A DNA stretch of 64,000 nucleotides from an uncultured Prochlorococcus sp. (GTDB lineage Bacteria > Cyanobacteriota > Cyanobacteriia > PCC-6307 > Cyanobiaceae), in contig CACENO010000001.1 of the NCBI GenBank assembly GCA_902560875.1, positions 112,514 to 176,513 of the forward strand. The letters are read 5' to 3'. The notes under the pieces were generated by a model. The model had not been told where the DNA came from and searched no databases. It was given only the letters and a program-made list of their open reading frames with translations. A program made the translations under genes and the position numbers. Below, one piece after another: positions 1 to 9,934 of this stretch. Numbering within the stretch: position 1 is the first letter of the stretch; each line of letters starts with the position of its first letter.

Positions 1-261
1 TCCTCCAGAATCAGAAGGAACAATTTGCAAAAGAATTTCAGAATCTTGTCTTTTTAATAATTGGAGGATAAAGCCAGCAGCCCAATCATCTCCTTCAGGG
101 TCATAAGGGATCAAAGGAGATACACCTAAACAAGCGATATCTTGTGATCTTTCCTCTAAAGAGTTAATAAGACCACGTCGCTTGCGATTTGAACTGCTAG
201 AGAATTGCTCTAACAAGTCTTCAATGTTGATATTGGATGAAAGAGATTTGTCAGAAAGCAT
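1..261 (-). CDS. GUN4-like protein, N-terminal part (cut by window edge)
   Basis: Reading leftward from an ATG at 261 the frame stays open for 87 codons to the window edge; it is missing from the ORF track because it has no stop here. The product has a charged helical N-terminus (RRGLINSLEERSQDIA) and the stretch YDPEGDDWAAGFILQLL. This resembles the helical N-terminal domain of GUN4-family proteins in marine picocyanobacteria, which bind porphyrins and stimulate magnesium chelatase. The diagnostic GUN4 domain would lie outside the window, so the family call is tentative although the coding call is firm. It is divergent from selU and abuts that gene's possible starts. Confidence 0.5.
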   Translation of the reverse strand, partial: MLSDKSLSSNINIEDLLEQFSSSSNRKRRGLINSLEERSQDIACLGVSPLIPYDPEGDDWAAGFILQLLKRQDSEILLQIVPSDSGG

Positions 262-307
262 GAAAAGCTTCCAGTATCAGGACAGAGTGGCCAAGGATTT
301 TCCCACT

Positions 308-1369
308 ATGTCAGGTATTGGTCCTCAATCTTATTTCTCGGTAACCGAATTCCGCCAACTAAACGGCCCAATTATTGATCTAAGGACCCCTAAGGAGTTC
401 AGCCAAGGGCACTGGCCAGACTCAATCAACATTCCCTTATTTGACAATGATGAAAGGGCAGCTGTTGGTAAAACTTATAAAGAGAAAGGGAGAAAGAAAG
501 CTATCCTTCTTGGCCTTAAATTTACAGGAACAAAGCTTCTAAGTATTTCAGAAACCTTGGATAAGGTAAGCAAGAGTTCAGATGATGAATTCCAACCAGC
601 GCCTCCATGTTTACGACTTTACTGTTGGCGAGGAGGTATGCGCTCTTCTAGTGTTGGTTGGCTTGCAGATCTTTTAGATTTAAAACCTGCAATTCTTCAA
701 GGAGGATATAAAACCTACAGAAATTGGGTACTTGCAAAGTTCAATGAAAGGTTACCAATAGCCCTTATTGGCGGCCGTACTGGGACAGGTAAAACAGATC
801 TTCTTTCTGCATTAGCTCAAAAAGGGGTTTCAACAATTGATTTAGAAGGTCTAGCTAACCACAGAGGTAGTAGTTTCGGGGGCTTAGGAATGCCACTACA
901 ACCAACATCTGAACATTACGAAAACCTAATTGCAGAATCCTTAGATAATTGCAAAATAGATCCCACTCATAAGATATGGATGGAAGATGAAAGTGCACAT
1001 TTAGGTCGTTGCAGAATTCCACATGAACTATTCAAGCAAATGAGATTAGCTTCGGTAATTGAAATTGAAAGGTCCAAAAAAGAAAGAATTCAGCAACTAG
1101 TTACAATATATTCTCATCAAAATAAAGAAGAACTCCTAGAAGCCACAACAAGGATAAACCGCCGTCTTGGTCCTCAAAGAACTGCCAAGGCGATGAAGGC
1201 CATCGAGGATGAAGAATGGGGGGATGCTTGTTTAGCAATGCTTGATTATTACGACCGATGTTATGACCATGATTTAGCTCGAAGCCCTCATCGGAATACA
1301 GTTGACATGTCAGGCCTTACCGCTGATATGGCAGCTGAAAAGCTTCTCAACCAAGGTCTAGTCAACTAA
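308..1369 (+). CDS. selU: tRNA 2-selenouridine synthase (MnmH/SelU)
   Basis: Converts 2-thiouridine at wobble position 34 of certain tRNAs to 2-selenouridine, using selenophosphate. An N-terminal rhodanese domain starts at FSVTEFRQLNGPIIDLRTP and carries the expected catalytic cysteine in YCWRGGMRSS (about residue 106). A C-terminal P-loop domain begins with GGRTGTGKTD (about residue 155). The 353-aa length is normal for the family. The ORF track starts at a TTG (182), but that overlaps the divergent GUN4-like gene; the ATG at 308 places the rhodanese domain at the N-terminus as usual. An ATG at 260 is the alternative. The enzyme needs a selenophosphate synthetase, which is not in this window. 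Confidence 0.88.
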   Translation: MSGIGPQSYFSVTEFRQLNGPIIDLRTPKEFSQGHWPDSINIPLFDNDERAAVGKTYKEKGRKKAILLGLKFTGTKLLSISETLDKVSKSSDDEFQPAPPCLRLYCWRGGMRSSSVGWLADLLDLKPAILQGGYKTYRNWVLAKFNERLPIALIGGRTGTGKTDLLSALAQKGVSTIDLEGLANHRGSSFGGLGMPLQPTSEHYENLIAESLDNCKIDPTHKIWMEDESAHLGRCRIPHELFKQMRLASVIEIERSKKERIQQLVTIYSHQNKEELLEATTRINRRLGPQRTAKAMKAIEDEEWGDACLAMLDYYDRCYDHDLARSPHRNTVDMSGLTADMAAEKLLNQGLVN

Positions 1370-1426
1370 GCCAAAGACTTACAACTCAAACAATACTTGC
1401 CTAGTATTCAACTTTCGCAGGACTCC

Positions 1427-1786
1427 ATGGCCAAATCAAACTCCGCGACAATACAATTTTTTCGGGGTGTGGATGAACCTGCAGTTCCTGAGATAAGGCT
1501 TACCAGAAGTCGAGATGGAAGAGCAGGCCAAGCTTTTTTCGTCTTTGAGAATCCCGATGCACTTACCAAAGAATCAATGACAGAAATAAAAGGAATGCTA
1601 CTAATCGATGAAGAAGGTGAATTAGTTACAAGAGAGGTTAACGCTCGATTTATCAATGGAGAGCCAAGCGCTTTAGAGGCTATTTATACATGGAAAACAG
1701 AGACTGATTTTGAACGATTTATGCGATTTGCAAAGCGATACGCAAACTCTCATGGAATGGGTTATACAGACAAATCTACAAATTAA
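1427..1786 (+). CDS. psb28: Photosystem II assembly protein Psb28
   Basis: A small cytosolic-side factor that binds photosystem II assembly intermediates containing CP47 and helps PSII and chlorophyll-protein assembly. Family hallmarks are [20 protein letters not shown] at the N-terminus, then [20 protein letters not shown], and a C-terminus ending [15 protein letters not shown]. With the ATG at 1427 the product is 119 aa, close to the usual 110-120. The longer track ORF begins with TTG at 1397 and adds only ten unconserved residues. It lies 58 bp after selU and directly before two permease genes on the same strand. Confidence 0.93.
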   Translation: MAKSNSATIQFFRGVDEPAVPEIRLTRSRDGRAGQAFFVFENPDALTKESMTEIKGMLLIDEEGELVTREVNARFINGEPSALEAIYTWKTETDFERFMRFAKRYANSHGMGYTDKSTN

Positions 1787-1788
1787 AT

Positions 1789-2868
1789 ATGAAACTACAC
1801 CATTGGATTGCCCTATCAGCACTTTTATCAGCAGGGATAATCCTATGGAGTCTTCGAGAAATACTTATATTAATTTTTGCTGGAATTATTCTAGCAATGG
1901 CACTCTGCACTCTCGTAGAGAAGTTACGTTCTAAATTACCAATAGCACGATCACTAGCATTAGTTATTTGTTTGCTTTGTGTAATACTGGTTTTTGGAAT
2001 TCTTATAGTTATTGTTGTTCCTCCTTTTACTAAAGAATTTCAACAATTAATAATCCAATTACCAAATGCAGCAGGGGCATTTCTAGACATAGCAACTGAA
2101 AACATCAAGCGAGTTAATGTATTGATTTATGGTGATTCCCTGCAAGAGAATATCGGCCAAAAATCAATACTATATGGATTGCAAGCATTACCAGATAGTT
2201 CAACTATAGCTAATGCAGTAACAGAAAGTATCTCAAAAATCCTAGGATTAGCAAGCAATCTGGGCAGTGGAATAATACAACTTTTATTCGTACTTGCAAT
2301 AAGTTTAATGGTCTCTTTCCAGCCTATTGAATATCGAGAAGTAGCGATTCTTCTCATTCCTTCTTTCTACAGACGTAGAGCTAGATTAATATTTCTTGAA
2401 TGTGGAAGTGCTCTTAGCAGTTGGATGGTAGGGGTATTAATTAGTTCACTTTTTGTGGCACTTTTGTCCGGAATTGGACTATCTATCCTAGGAGTAAAAC
2501 TGGTCATTGCTAATGCACTATTAGCAGGAATGCTTAATATTATTCCTAATTTAGGACCAGTTATTAGCACAATTTTCCCAATGTCCGTAGCACTTCTTGA
2601 TGAACCATGGAAAGCGTTAGCTGTACTGGGTATGTATATAATCATTCAAAACCTTGAAAGTTATGTAATTACTCCATCAATAATGCATCATCAAGTAAGA
2701 CTTCTACCTGGATTAACACTTACTGCGCAATTTATTTTCACAATAATATTTGGTCCTATTGGATTAATCCTTGCTCTGCCATTAGCTGTAGTTCTTCAGG
2801 TATTCATCAAAGAAATTGTAATTCAAGATTTATTAGATCAATGGAAAAAGAGACGTATATTAAAATGA
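1789..2868 (+). CDS. AI-2E family transporter (first of a tandem pair)
   Basis: Polytopic membrane protein of 359 aa with about seven or eight hydrophobic segments. The C-terminal half has the typical AI-2E family pattern: GxLNIIPNLGPVIS, then LESYVITPSIM and FGPIGLILALPLAVVLQ. Members include quorum-signal exporters, Na+/H+ antiporters and uncharacterised permeases, so the substrate is unknown. It follows psb28 by 2 bp and its stop overlaps the start of the next permease (ATGA), suggesting translational coupling and possibly a heteromeric complex. Confidence 0.85.
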   Translation: MKLHHWIALSALLSAGIILWSLREILILIFAGIILAMALCTLVEKLRSKLPIARSLALVICLLCVILVFGILIVIVVPPFTKEFQQLIIQLPNAAGAFLDIATENIKRVNVLIYGDSLQENIGQKSILYGLQALPDSSTIANAVTESISKILGLASNLGSGIIQLLFVLAISLMVSFQPIEYREVAILLIPSFYRRRARLIFLECGSALSSWMVGVLISSLFVALLSGIGLSILGVKLVIANALLAGMLNIIPNLGPVISTIFPMSVALLDEPWKALAVLGMYIIIQNLESYVITPSIMHHQVRLLPGLTLTAQFIFTIIFGPIGLILALPLAVVLQVFIKEIVIQDLLDQWKKRRILK

Positions 2869-3866
2869 ATTCCAAGAACTTATTAATTACTCTTACTTTA
2901 ATAGTCTTATCTTTTCTATCCTGGCATTTAAGATTAGTAATTTTAATCTTCTTTAGCGCAATAGTTATTGCAGTTGCACTTGATGTTTTAATAAATATAG
3001 CCCAAAAACATCTAAAACTACAACGTTCATTTGCATTGATAATAGTTTTACTTTTACTACTAATCTCTGGCATTTTTATTTTTCAGCTACTTGTTCCCGA
3101 GCTCATAAACCAAATCAAAGAGCTTGGCATCCTCTTGCCAACCTTTATAGCAAAAGTTAAAGCTATACTTGCCAGTCAACCTCGATTACTTGAAATTCAA
3201 GAATCACTTCCAGATCAAATAGATTGGAGAAGAATAGAACCATTTGGAATTAAATTACTAGGGTTTGCAGGTGGTGCGGCTAATACTATCTTTCAAATAT
3301 TACTAGTAAGTCTTCTGGCAATTCTATTTACTTTTGATCCAGCATCACACCAAAAAATTATAATTAGTTTAACTCCAAAACCATATAGAAAAGATGTAAG
3401 CAATCTACTGCTTGATTTTAGAAGAGCATTGGGAGGATGGCTTACTGGCATGACAATCTCAGCTAGCAGCATGTTTGTACTTACCTGGGCGGGTCTAACC
3501 CTTTTACAAGTTCCCCTTGCCTTGCTTTCTGCATTGATATGTGGTGTCCTAACTTTTATCCCAACTATTGGCCCTTCAATTGCAACATTATTACCTTTAG
3601 GGATTTCATTAATTATATCTCCAAGATTAATGATAGAGGTGTTAATTCTTAGAATTATCCTACAAAACCTAGAAGCTTTTGTCTTAACTCCCCTACTACT
3701 TAATCGTACTGTAAATCTATTGCCAACAGTGGCTCTAATGTCTCAGGTTGTTTTAGGTACCCTTTTAGGCTTGCCAGGAGTATTGATAGCCCTTCCTCTA
3801 GCCGTTGTAATACAAGTTGGCTTTCACAAAATAATAATCAAAAAAGTTATGGATAAATGGGTATAA
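2865..3866 (+). CDS. AI-2E family transporter (second of a tandem pair)
   Basis: Paralogue of the preceding gene, about 333 aa, with the same layout: hydrophobic N-terminus, central soluble stretch, and C-terminal FIPTIGPSIATLLPLG, LEAFVLTPLLLN and GLPGVLIALPLAVVIQ. The chosen ATG at 2865 overlaps the upstream TGA; the track start at 2841 lies inside the upstream gene. The two copies are well diverged, so the duplication is old. Transported substrate unknown. Confidence 0.84.
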   Translation: MNSKNLLITLTLIVLSFLSWHLRLVILIFFSAIVIAVALDVLINIAQKHLKLQRSFALIIVLLLLLISGIFIFQLLVPELINQIKELGILLPTFIAKVKAILASQPRLLEIQESLPDQIDWRRIEPFGIKLLGFAGGAANTIFQILLVSLLAILFTFDPASHQKIIISLTPKPYRKDVSNLLLDFRRALGGWLTGMTISASSMFVLTWAGLTLLQVPLALLSALICGVLTFIPTIGPSIATLLPLGISLIISPRLMIEVLILRIILQNLEAFVLTPLLLNRTVNLLPTVALMSQVVLGTLLGLPGVLIALPLAVVIQVGFHKIIIKKVMDKWV

Positions 3867-3898
3867 AGAATTAGCAACCTCTGTTGTTAGAATTTAAT

Positions 3899-4120
3899 CT
3901 ACTTTCTTCGAAAATTATATACTGTAAGTAATGAAGGGCTGCTGAGCAAAACCAAGACAGGTAGGGGATGATGTGTAATAGAAAAGAATAATGCTGTATA
4001 AGTAAAGTTTTCAAATAACAACCTAAGCTCTAATTTTAATTCCCAAAGTGAAGCAACGATCAAAGCAATTGGAATTGTATGGTTAAATAAATATCTCTTA
4101 AAATTGAGCAAGCTATTCAT
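3899..4120 (-). CDS. Small hypothetical membrane protein downstream of secF
   Basis: About 73 aa from the ATG at 4120, which lies inside the last codons of secF on the same strand and so would be translationally coupled. One or two hydrophobic stretches (HTIPIALIVASLWEL and PLPVLVLLSSPSLLTVYN) suggest a membrane protein. The track start at 4147 overlaps secF further and is less likely. No family recognised. It converges with the permease pair across a gap of 32 bp. Confidence 0.45.
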   Translation of the reverse strand: MNSLLNFKRYLFNHTIPIALIVASLWELKLELRLLFENFTYTALFFSITHHPLPVLVLLSSPSLLTVYNFRRK

Positions 4121-5135
4121 CTTGAAATTGCTCGTCTTGGATATCATTTAAAGGTTGCATTAAACTTTCATTACCTAACCCAAGCAATGAAGGCGCCAAA
4201 GCAATGCTTGACCAACTACCAACTACCACACCTAAAGCCAAAGCTATCGCAAACCAATACAAACTAGGTCCTCCAAAAAATATCAAAGCTATTAAAGGTA
4301 GAAGAGTCGTCCCACTTGTATACAAAGTTCTTGTCAAGGTCGAAGAAACAGCACTGTCTATCTGCTCAACAGAAGACAAATTAGAATCTTCTCGACTTCG
4401 CTCACGAATTCGATCAAAAACAACGACCGTATCATTTACTGAATAACCGGCGATTGTTAACAATGCGACTGCAAAAAGGCTGTCAACTTCTAACCCTATA
4501 AACAGCCCAAGCCAAGAGAATATGCCGCAAACAATTATAATGTCATGTGAAAGTGCTATTAGCGCTAATAAAGCAAAGCGGCGATCGTACCTAATGCTTA
4601 TATATAAAGCTATACCAATAAACGCAGCACAAAGTGAAATAATGCTGCTTTTAAGCAGCTGTTTTCCCAGGCTAGGACCGATAGTATCAACTGCTTGTCC
4701 CCCAGGTTGAAAAGGTCCAAATATTTGCATTGACGATATAATTTTTTGACCCTGAGATGCAGACAAAAAAGGCAACCTCAGGACTAAAGATTTCGAATCA
4801 TCTAGAAGCTGTACCTTAGATTGCGATAGTTTTGGTGTTACTTTCTCTCCATCGTTTGGCAAATCAATATTTCTCAAAACTTCTGAAACGTCTGAGGTAT
4901 CAAGTGATGAACAAGAATTCTCACAAATCCGCTCCAGTTGAATCTGAGTCCCACCTGTAAAATCAAGTCCTGGCCGTAAAGGCGCATTAATAGATGGATT
5001 AATCATCGAAACAAAAAGACCTATCAAACTAAGAACCAATGCAAAAAATGAAATCGTCCAAACAAGTTTGCGATTTCTATAAAGGTGGATTTTCAATTGT
5101 CTCTTAGATGAATTCAATCTTGGGAAGTCAGCCAT
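4113..5135 (-). CDS. secF: Protein translocase subunit SecF
   Basis: Membrane partner of SecD; the pair uses the proton gradient to help pull preproteins through SecYEG at the plasma and thylakoid membranes. The 340-aa product has the SecF signature LRPGLDFTGGTQIQLE after the first membrane helix. The five later helices include SVNDTVVVFDRIRE, the conserved transmembrane motif of the SecD/SecF/RND fold. It begins 3 bp after secD, forming a normal secD-secF operon. Confidence 0.95.
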   Translation of the reverse strand: MADFPRLNSSKRQLKIHLYRNRKLVWTISFFALVLSLIGLFVSMINPSINAPLRPGLDFTGGTQIQLERICENSCSSLDTSDVSEVLRNIDLPNDGEKVTPKLSQSKVQLLDDSKSLVLRLPFLSASQGQKIISSMQIFGPFQPGGQAVDTIGPSLGKQLLKSSIISLCAAFIGIALYISIRYDRRFALLALIALSHDIIIVCGIFSWLGLFIGLEVDSLFAVALLTIAGYSVNDTVVVFDRIRERSREDSNLSSVEQIDSAVSSTLTRTLYTSGTTLLPLIALIFFGGPSLYWFAIALALGVVVGSWSSIALAPSLLGLGNESLMQPLNDIQDEQFQDE

Positions 5136-5138
5136 AAT

Positions 5139-6620
5139 TCAGGAAGAAGAAGATGGCAACTGATTTAAAGGCAAAAAGTTTGTAGGGCGACGGAGTGTTT
5201 GATAACTCATCAAAAATCGCAAAAGTGTACGAGTGCAACTCATCGCTGTAAAAAGACTTAAAACCACACCAATTCCCAGAGTTGCAGCAAAACCCTTAAC
5301 AAAGCCTGTCCCCAATGTGAAGAGAGCAATACAACTAAGAAGTGTTGTCAAATGTCCATCAATAATTGATGAAAAAGCTTGTGAGAAACCAGTCTCAATT
5401 GACCTAATCAGAGTATTTCCACGACGCAATTCGTCCTTCACGCGTTCAAAAATTAGTACATTGGCATCAACTGCCATGCCTATACTTAATATAAAGCCAG
5501 CAATCCCAGGTAAAGTTAAAGTTACAGGAAGAAGAGCATATAGCGCAATATTAAATAAAGAGTAAAGACTCAAAGAAAGAACAGCAACAAATCCTGCCAA
5601 TCTATAAATAAACAACATGAATATTGCAACCAAGACAAGCCCAGAAAGGGCGGCAGTGAGACTTCTTTTTATATTTGAGGCACCAAGTGTCGGACCGATG
5701 GTACGCACTTCTAGTATTTCCACAGGCAAAGGTAAGGATCCTCCATCTAGTTTTACTTCCAAGTCTCGAGCATCTTGGATACTGAAATTGCCGCTAATGC
5801 TGGCAGATCCACCTGTAATTCCTGCTGCCTTAAATTGCTCACCAACAGAAGCTTCGCTTATAGATCTTCCATCAAGCACTATGCCAAGTAAACGTCCAGT
5901 ACCAGCTATTGACCTAGTGAGATCTGCAAACTTTTCTCCACCTTCACTATTAAAGGTCAAAGTAACTTCCCAACCTGATCCATTTTGGTCTTGCCTGCTT
6001 CCTGCTTTTATAAGATTCCCAGTGAAAGCAGCAGGTTCGAAAAGTTTGGCTATTTCAATTCGAGATTTATCAACTAATTGTTGAAGTTGTTCTATTTCTG
6101 GAACAGAAGAACTTTCAATGCCTAAAGCTTTTTGATCTAAACCAATTTCTGTTAAATCATCGCCTAAATCAGACAAATCATTTAAAGAATTGGAATTACT
6201 GATAGAAGTTTTCAGTGAACTTTCTGCTATACGTTTAATTCTTTGCAATTCCCTTAACTTAAATTCTGTACCTTCTTTCTGAGCACGAAACTCTAACAAG
6301 GCTGTACTGCCAAGAATTTCAGCCGCTCTTGATGGATCCTGCTCACCTGGAAGTTGAACAATTAGTTGATCTTTTCCAATAGTTTGAATAGTCGACTCAG
6401 ATACCCCTAATCCATTTACTCGAAGATCCATTACAGCCTTAACTGCCTCTAATTCTTCGGTATCAACTTTTACTACTTCCCCTGCTGGCTGCACTTCAAG
6501 TGTTAGTTGACTTCCCCCTCTTAAATCCAACCCTAATTGAAGAGGGAAATTCAAACATACAGCAGCCGCAGAGAAAGCTAAAGCAAGAATTAAGGCAAAC
6601 CAGCCCTGTTGGCGTGCCAT
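5139..6620 (-). CDS. secD: Protein translocase subunit SecD
   Basis: 493-aa RND-fold subunit of the Sec translocon. The N-terminal helix is followed by FPLQLGLDLRGGSQLTLEV, the SecD hallmark. A large periplasmic/lumenal P1 domain comes next (about residues 50-300). Helices then include AGFILSIGMAVDANVLIFER, which holds the conserved acidic residue needed for proton coupling. It lies 4 bp after pdhB and 3 bp before secF on the same strand. Confidence 0.95.
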   Translation of the reverse strand: MARQQGWFALILALAFSAAAVCLNFPLQLGLDLRGGSQLTLEVQPAGEVVKVDTEELEAVKAVMDLRVNGLGVSESTIQTIGKDQLIVQLPGEQDPSRAAEILGSTALLEFRAQKEGTEFKLRELQRIKRIAESSLKTSISNSNSLNDLSDLGDDLTEIGLDQKALGIESSSVPEIEQLQQLVDKSRIEIAKLFEPAAFTGNLIKAGSRQDQNGSGWEVTLTFNSEGGEKFADLTRSIAGTGRLLGIVLDGRSISEASVGEQFKAAGITGGSASISGNFSIQDARDLEVKLDGGSLPLPVEILEVRTIGPTLGASNIKRSLTAALSGLVLVAIFMLFIYRLAGFVAVLSLSLYSLFNIALYALLPVTLTLPGIAGFILSIGMAVDANVLIFERVKDELRRGNTLIRSIETGFSQAFSSIIDGHLTTLLSCIALFTLGTGFVKGFAATLGIGVVLSLFTAMSCTRTLLRFLMSYQTLRRPTNFLPLNQLPSSSS

Positions 6621-6624
6621 AAAT

Positions 6625-7614
6625 TTAAAGCTCCTTCAGAATCATCTTCTGCGCAGTCTCAACAATTTGATGAGGTTGAATAATCGTGAGGTTTTCTAAT
6701 TGTCCATTGTAAGGAGTTGGAATGTCCTGACTTGAAAGCCGAACAGGTCGACAATCAAGATCATCAAAGCATTGTTCAGTGATTAAAGAAATCAACTCAG
6801 CACCAATACCACCTGTTTTCATACATTCTTCTACAACAATTACTCGATGAGTCTTTTTAATTGAACGGGCAATCGTCTCCATATCAAATGGTTTTAGACT
6901 AATTAAATCAATCAATTCGGCATCTATTCCACTCTCATCCAATTGATTAATAGCCTTTAAACAATGATGACGCATACGCGAATAAGTCAAGATAGTGACG
7001 TCTTTTCCTTCCCGGACAAGATCTGCCTGATCTAAAGCACAAACATAATCACCCTGAGGCAATTCCTCCATTAAGTTATAAAGAAGAACATGCTCAAAGA
7101 ACAACACAGGATTGTCATCTCTAATGGCAGCCTTCATTAAGCCTTTTGCATTAGTAGGCGTACTACAAGCAACTATCTTGATTCCCGGTACTGCATGAAA
7201 ATAAGCCTCTAATCGTTGACTATGCTCTGCACCAAGTTGACGACCTACGCCACCTGGTCCTCTGACAACAGTAGGAATAGTGAAATTGCCACCACTCGTA
7301 TATCTAAGCATCCCCATATTGTTAGAAATCTGATTAAAAGCCAGCAACAAAAATCCCATATTCATACCTTCGACTATCGGCCTAAGGCCCGTCATAGCAG
7401 CTCCCACAGCCATTCCAGTAAAACTGTTTTCTGCAATTGGAGTATCTAGGACTCTGAGCTCACCATATTTTTCATATAGGTCCTTTGTGACTTTGTAAGA
7501 GCCTCCATACTGGCCAACATCCTCTCCCATAACACAAACATGGGGGTCTAAAGCCATCTCTTCATCGATCGCTTCTCTTAGAGCGTTGAAAAGGAGTGTC
7601 CCTGTCACGGCCAA
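6625..7614 (-). CDS. pdhB: Pyruvate dehydrogenase E1 component, beta subunit
   Basis: Beta subunit of the thiamin-diphosphate-dependent E1 that decarboxylates pyruvate and feeds acetyl groups to lipoylated E2, supplying acetyl-CoA. The 329-aa product has the transketolase pyrimidine-binding domain first ([36 protein letters not shown]). The C-terminal transketolase domain follows ([28 protein letters not shown]). The start is TTG at 7614, with a GTG two codons later as an alternative; no ATG fits. The alpha subunit is not adjacent, as is common in cyanobacteria. Confidence 0.94.
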   Translation of the reverse strand: MAVTGTLLFNALREAIDEEMALDPHVCVMGEDVGQYGGSYKVTKDLYEKYGELRVLDTPIAENSFTGMAVGAAMTGLRPIVEGMNMGFLLLAFNQISNNMGMLRYTSGGNFTIPTVVRGPGGVGRQLGAEHSQRLEAYFHAVPGIKIVACSTPTNAKGLMKAAIRDDNPVLFFEHVLLYNLMEELPQGDYVCALDQADLVREGKDVTILTYSRMRHHCLKAINQLDESGIDAELIDLISLKPFDMETIARSIKKTHRVIVVEECMKTGGIGAELISLITEQCFDDLDCRPVRLSSQDIPTPYNGQLENLTIIQPHQIVETAQKMILKEL

Positions 7615-7666
7615 AACTGATTCCCGGTCATACCTGATAACCCACGCTATATCAACCTATGCCTTC

Positions 7667-7762
7667 TTAACCGCCAGCTGCAAATGTAGATAGCAGCAAC
7701 ACAGAGATCAACATCCCTGGGCAAAGCAAAAGTACTAATAGGCCTAAATCATGAAGTGTCAT
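7667..7762 (-). CDS. 31-aa single-helix membrane microprotein
   Basis: An ATG-initiated frame of 31 codons (begins MTLHDLGLLVLLL, ends STFAAGG) sits in the gap between pdhB and the DUF3082 gene, on the same strand as both. It is almost entirely one hydrophobic helix with a polar N-terminus, the shape of many small thylakoid subunits. It is too short for the ORF track. I do not recognise a named family, but the clean reading frame, the position and the protein-like composition support a real gene. Confidence 0.5.
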   Translation of the reverse strand: MTLHDLGLLVLLLCPGMLISVLLLSTFAAGG

Positions 7763-7803
7763 GTGTTTAATCTCTTTGAACACGAATAAAAGATGATCAA
7801 ATC

Positions 7804-8145
7804 CTATTCACTGTCATTAATCTTGCCACCTAATAAACTACGAATGAACACAAGAGTTAAACCCAAACCAATAAACCCAAATGTAAATGTTGCCAAAAAA
7901 CAAATGCCTATTACCAATGTTTTAAATCCAGAAGCAACACTTTGTGCAATAGGAGAACTGTAATTTACTGAATGAATAGTGAAATAAATCACCATTCTCT
8001 CACTTAAAACAAAACAAAGCCAAGCCAATAATGCACTTGTAATAGCCCCAGAAAAGAAACTCAGTGGGCCTTTTTCTTCAATGGTCTTGGAATCAGAATT
8101 TTTATTTTCGCCTAATTCTGAAACATCCTTTTTTAAATCACTCAT
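7804..8145 (-). CDS. DUF3082 domain membrane protein
   Basis: 113 aa with a charged N-terminal tail and two hydrophobic helices ([40 protein letters not shown]). The layout matches the cyanobacterial DUF3082 family, whose function is unknown. Its start overlaps the end of ispE by 8 bp, implying co-transcription and coupled translation, an arrangement I recall for marine picocyanobacteria. Confidence 0.75.
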   Translation of the reverse strand: MSDLKKDVSELGENKNSDSKTIEEKGPLSFFSGAITSALLAWLCFVLSERMVIYFTIHSVNYSSPIAQSVASGFKTLVIGICFLATFTFGFIGLGLTLVFIRSLLGGKINDSE

Positions 8146-9094
8146 CGAAAAAGCTCACTCCTTGTGACTTGAAAGGACAGCACCAACTTTCTACTCCTAA
8201 GGCTTCAAACTCCGCCTTATATTCATCATGAACAGTTTTCGCAGACTGAAGGGAAGGATAAAGAGCAAAACAACTGGGTCCAGATCCACTCATTGCTACA
8301 CCATCTGATCCTGGCAAAGAAGCTAAAAGCTTTAATGCGTTCTCAACTGCTGACAACTCTGGTTCAATAATTTGCTGAAGATCATTGTAAAGAGGAGGGA
8401 CATCAAGTGCCCGCAGCCATGACTGATTACGAAGTTTTTGTCGGCGTTTTTCAAAATCAATTTCTGAGCTTAAATAATCATTTCCTTTAATTTCTTTACA
8501 ACGTCCATAAGCCCAAGGAGTAGACACACTAACTAATGGATCTTTAATAAGTAAAATAGACATAGATGAATCTCTAAAAGTAGACAAAGGTTCCAATCTT
8601 TCCCCTCTGCCAAAACACAATTGAGTTCCTCCTTCCATACAGAAAGGTACATCTGAACCAAGATCAGCCGCCAATTCCATTAATTGATTTTTTTCAATAC
8701 CAAGTTTCCATAAAGAATTCAATCCCTTCAAAGCAGCTGCAGCATCACTAGAACCTCCCGCGAGTCCTGCTCCTATAGGAATATTTTTCTGAAGATGAAT
8801 AGCAGCGCCTAAATCACTACGATCAGAAAACGAGCGAAGTAAATTAGCAGCCTTAACTATTAAATTCTCATCCCCTGCACTTAAGGTTGGATCATCAATA
8901 GTAAGACTTACTAAACCTTCCTCATTATTTGCAAACCGGAGACAATCAGCAAGGTCAATACTCTGCATTACCATTGCTAATTCGTGAAAACCATCGCTTC
9001 TCAAGCCAAGTACTTCTAAGTGAAGATTGACCTTTGCTGGAGCATTAACTTGCAAGATTTGAGATTGATCCTTAGAAAGATTAGAAATACTCAT
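8138..9094 (-). CDS. ispE: 4-diphosphocytidyl-2-C-methyl-D-erythritol kinase
   Basis: Phosphorylates CDP-methylerythritol in the MEP pathway that makes isoprenoid precursors for carotenoids, phytyl chains and quinones. The 318-aa product is a GHMP kinase. It has N-terminal [20 protein letters not shown], the ATP loop [17 protein letters not shown] (about residue 110) and the C-terminal glycine-rich [13 protein letters not shown]. It lies between rsmA (3 bp upstream) and the DUF3082 gene, all co-directional; rsmA-ispE pairing is common in bacteria. Confidence 0.95.
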   Translation of the reverse strand: MSISNLSKDQSQILQVNAPAKVNLHLEVLGLRSDGFHELAMVMQSIDLADCLRFANNEEGLVSLTIDDPTLSAGDENLIVKAANLLRSFSDRSDLGAAIHLQKNIPIGAGLAGGSSDAAAALKGLNSLWKLGIEKNQLMELAADLGSDVPFCMEGGTQLCFGRGERLEPLSTFRDSSMSILLIKDPLVSVSTPWAYGRCKEIKGNDYLSSEIDFEKRRQKLRNQSWLRALDVPPLYNDLQQIIEPELSAVENALKLLASLPGSDGVAMSGSGPSCFALYPSLQSAKTVHDEYKAEFEALGVESWCCPFKSQGVSFFDE

Positions 9095-9097
9095 TGC

Positions 9098-9934
9098 TTA
9101 TCGACTAAATTCTTCATCATGAATTATGTATTTTGCCATTGTTAACCATTCACTAGGGGCTACTTCCTGCGGTCGTTGGTCAAGGCTAATACCTGCTACT
9201 TCAGCTAAATTTTCTAAATAGCTCAATGAAGCTAATCTTCCTAGAGAGTTTCGTAACATCTTTCGTCGAGAAACAAAAGCTTTGTTGAGAAGAAGTTCTA
9301 ATCGATTTGCCAATAACGGATTTAAACGCTTTTCAAGGCCAACCGGTTCTATAGCTACTACCTGTGAATGCACTTTTGGTGGAGGGTCAAAGCAACTTGG
9401 TGGGACTTGGCAAACACTTTTGCATTTTGCCAATAATTGAAGTCGAACACTCATCGCACTAAAATTACTTTGACCTGGTTTGGCCAAAATCCTATCTGCA
9501 ACTTCCTTTTGCAACAGCAATACTAACAGCTTAAATGTTGTCGAATTTACATCACCTAACCGGCCTACCAATCGTTCCAACAAAGGTCCTGTAATGTTAT
9601 ATGGAATATTCGCCACAACCTTATTAGACGGAATTGCGTCCGGAGGCAGTAATGAAACAGAAAGGATATCCCCCTGATTAAGACTGAAACGAGATTTATC
9701 AAAAAAACGTTCTTTTAATCCTCTAACCAGATCCTTGTCCAATTCAATGGCATGAACTCCAGCGACATGAGAATCAAGCAAACGTTCCGTCAATGCTCCT
9801 CGACCTGGACCTACTTCCAATACTCGGTCTTCAGGTTGCAAATCTGCAGCTACAAGAATTTTATCTAATACAGATGCATCAGTTAGCCAATGTTGGCCAA
9901 AACGTTTTCGAGCAGTATGTCTTGAAAAAGGCAT
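9098..9934 (-). CDS. rsmA: 16S rRNA adenine(1518/1519)-N6 dimethyltransferase
   Basis: Dimethylates two adjacent adenines in the 3'-terminal helix of 16S rRNA, a late small-subunit maturation step; also known as KsgA. Motifs in order: RKRFGQHWLTD, the SAM-binding loop VLEVGPGRGALTERLL, and the catalytic NIPYNI motif in VVANIPYNITGPLLE. About 278 aa from the ATG at 9934. The track start at 9970 is a TTG that adds twelve unconserved residues. Confidence 0.95.
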   Translation of the reverse strand: MPFSRHTARKRFGQHWLTDASVLDKILVAADLQPEDRVLEVGPGRGALTERLLDSHVAGVHAIELDKDLVRGLKERFFDKSRFSLNQGDILSVSLLPPDAIPSNKVVANIPYNITGPLLERLVGRLGDVNSTTFKLLVLLLQKEVADRILAKPGQSNFSAMSVRLQLLAKCKSVCQVPPSCFDPPPKVHSQVVAIEPVGLEKRLNPLLANRLELLLNKAFVSRRKMLRNSLGRLASLSYLENLAEVAGISLDQRPQEVAPSEWLTMAKYIIHDEEFSR

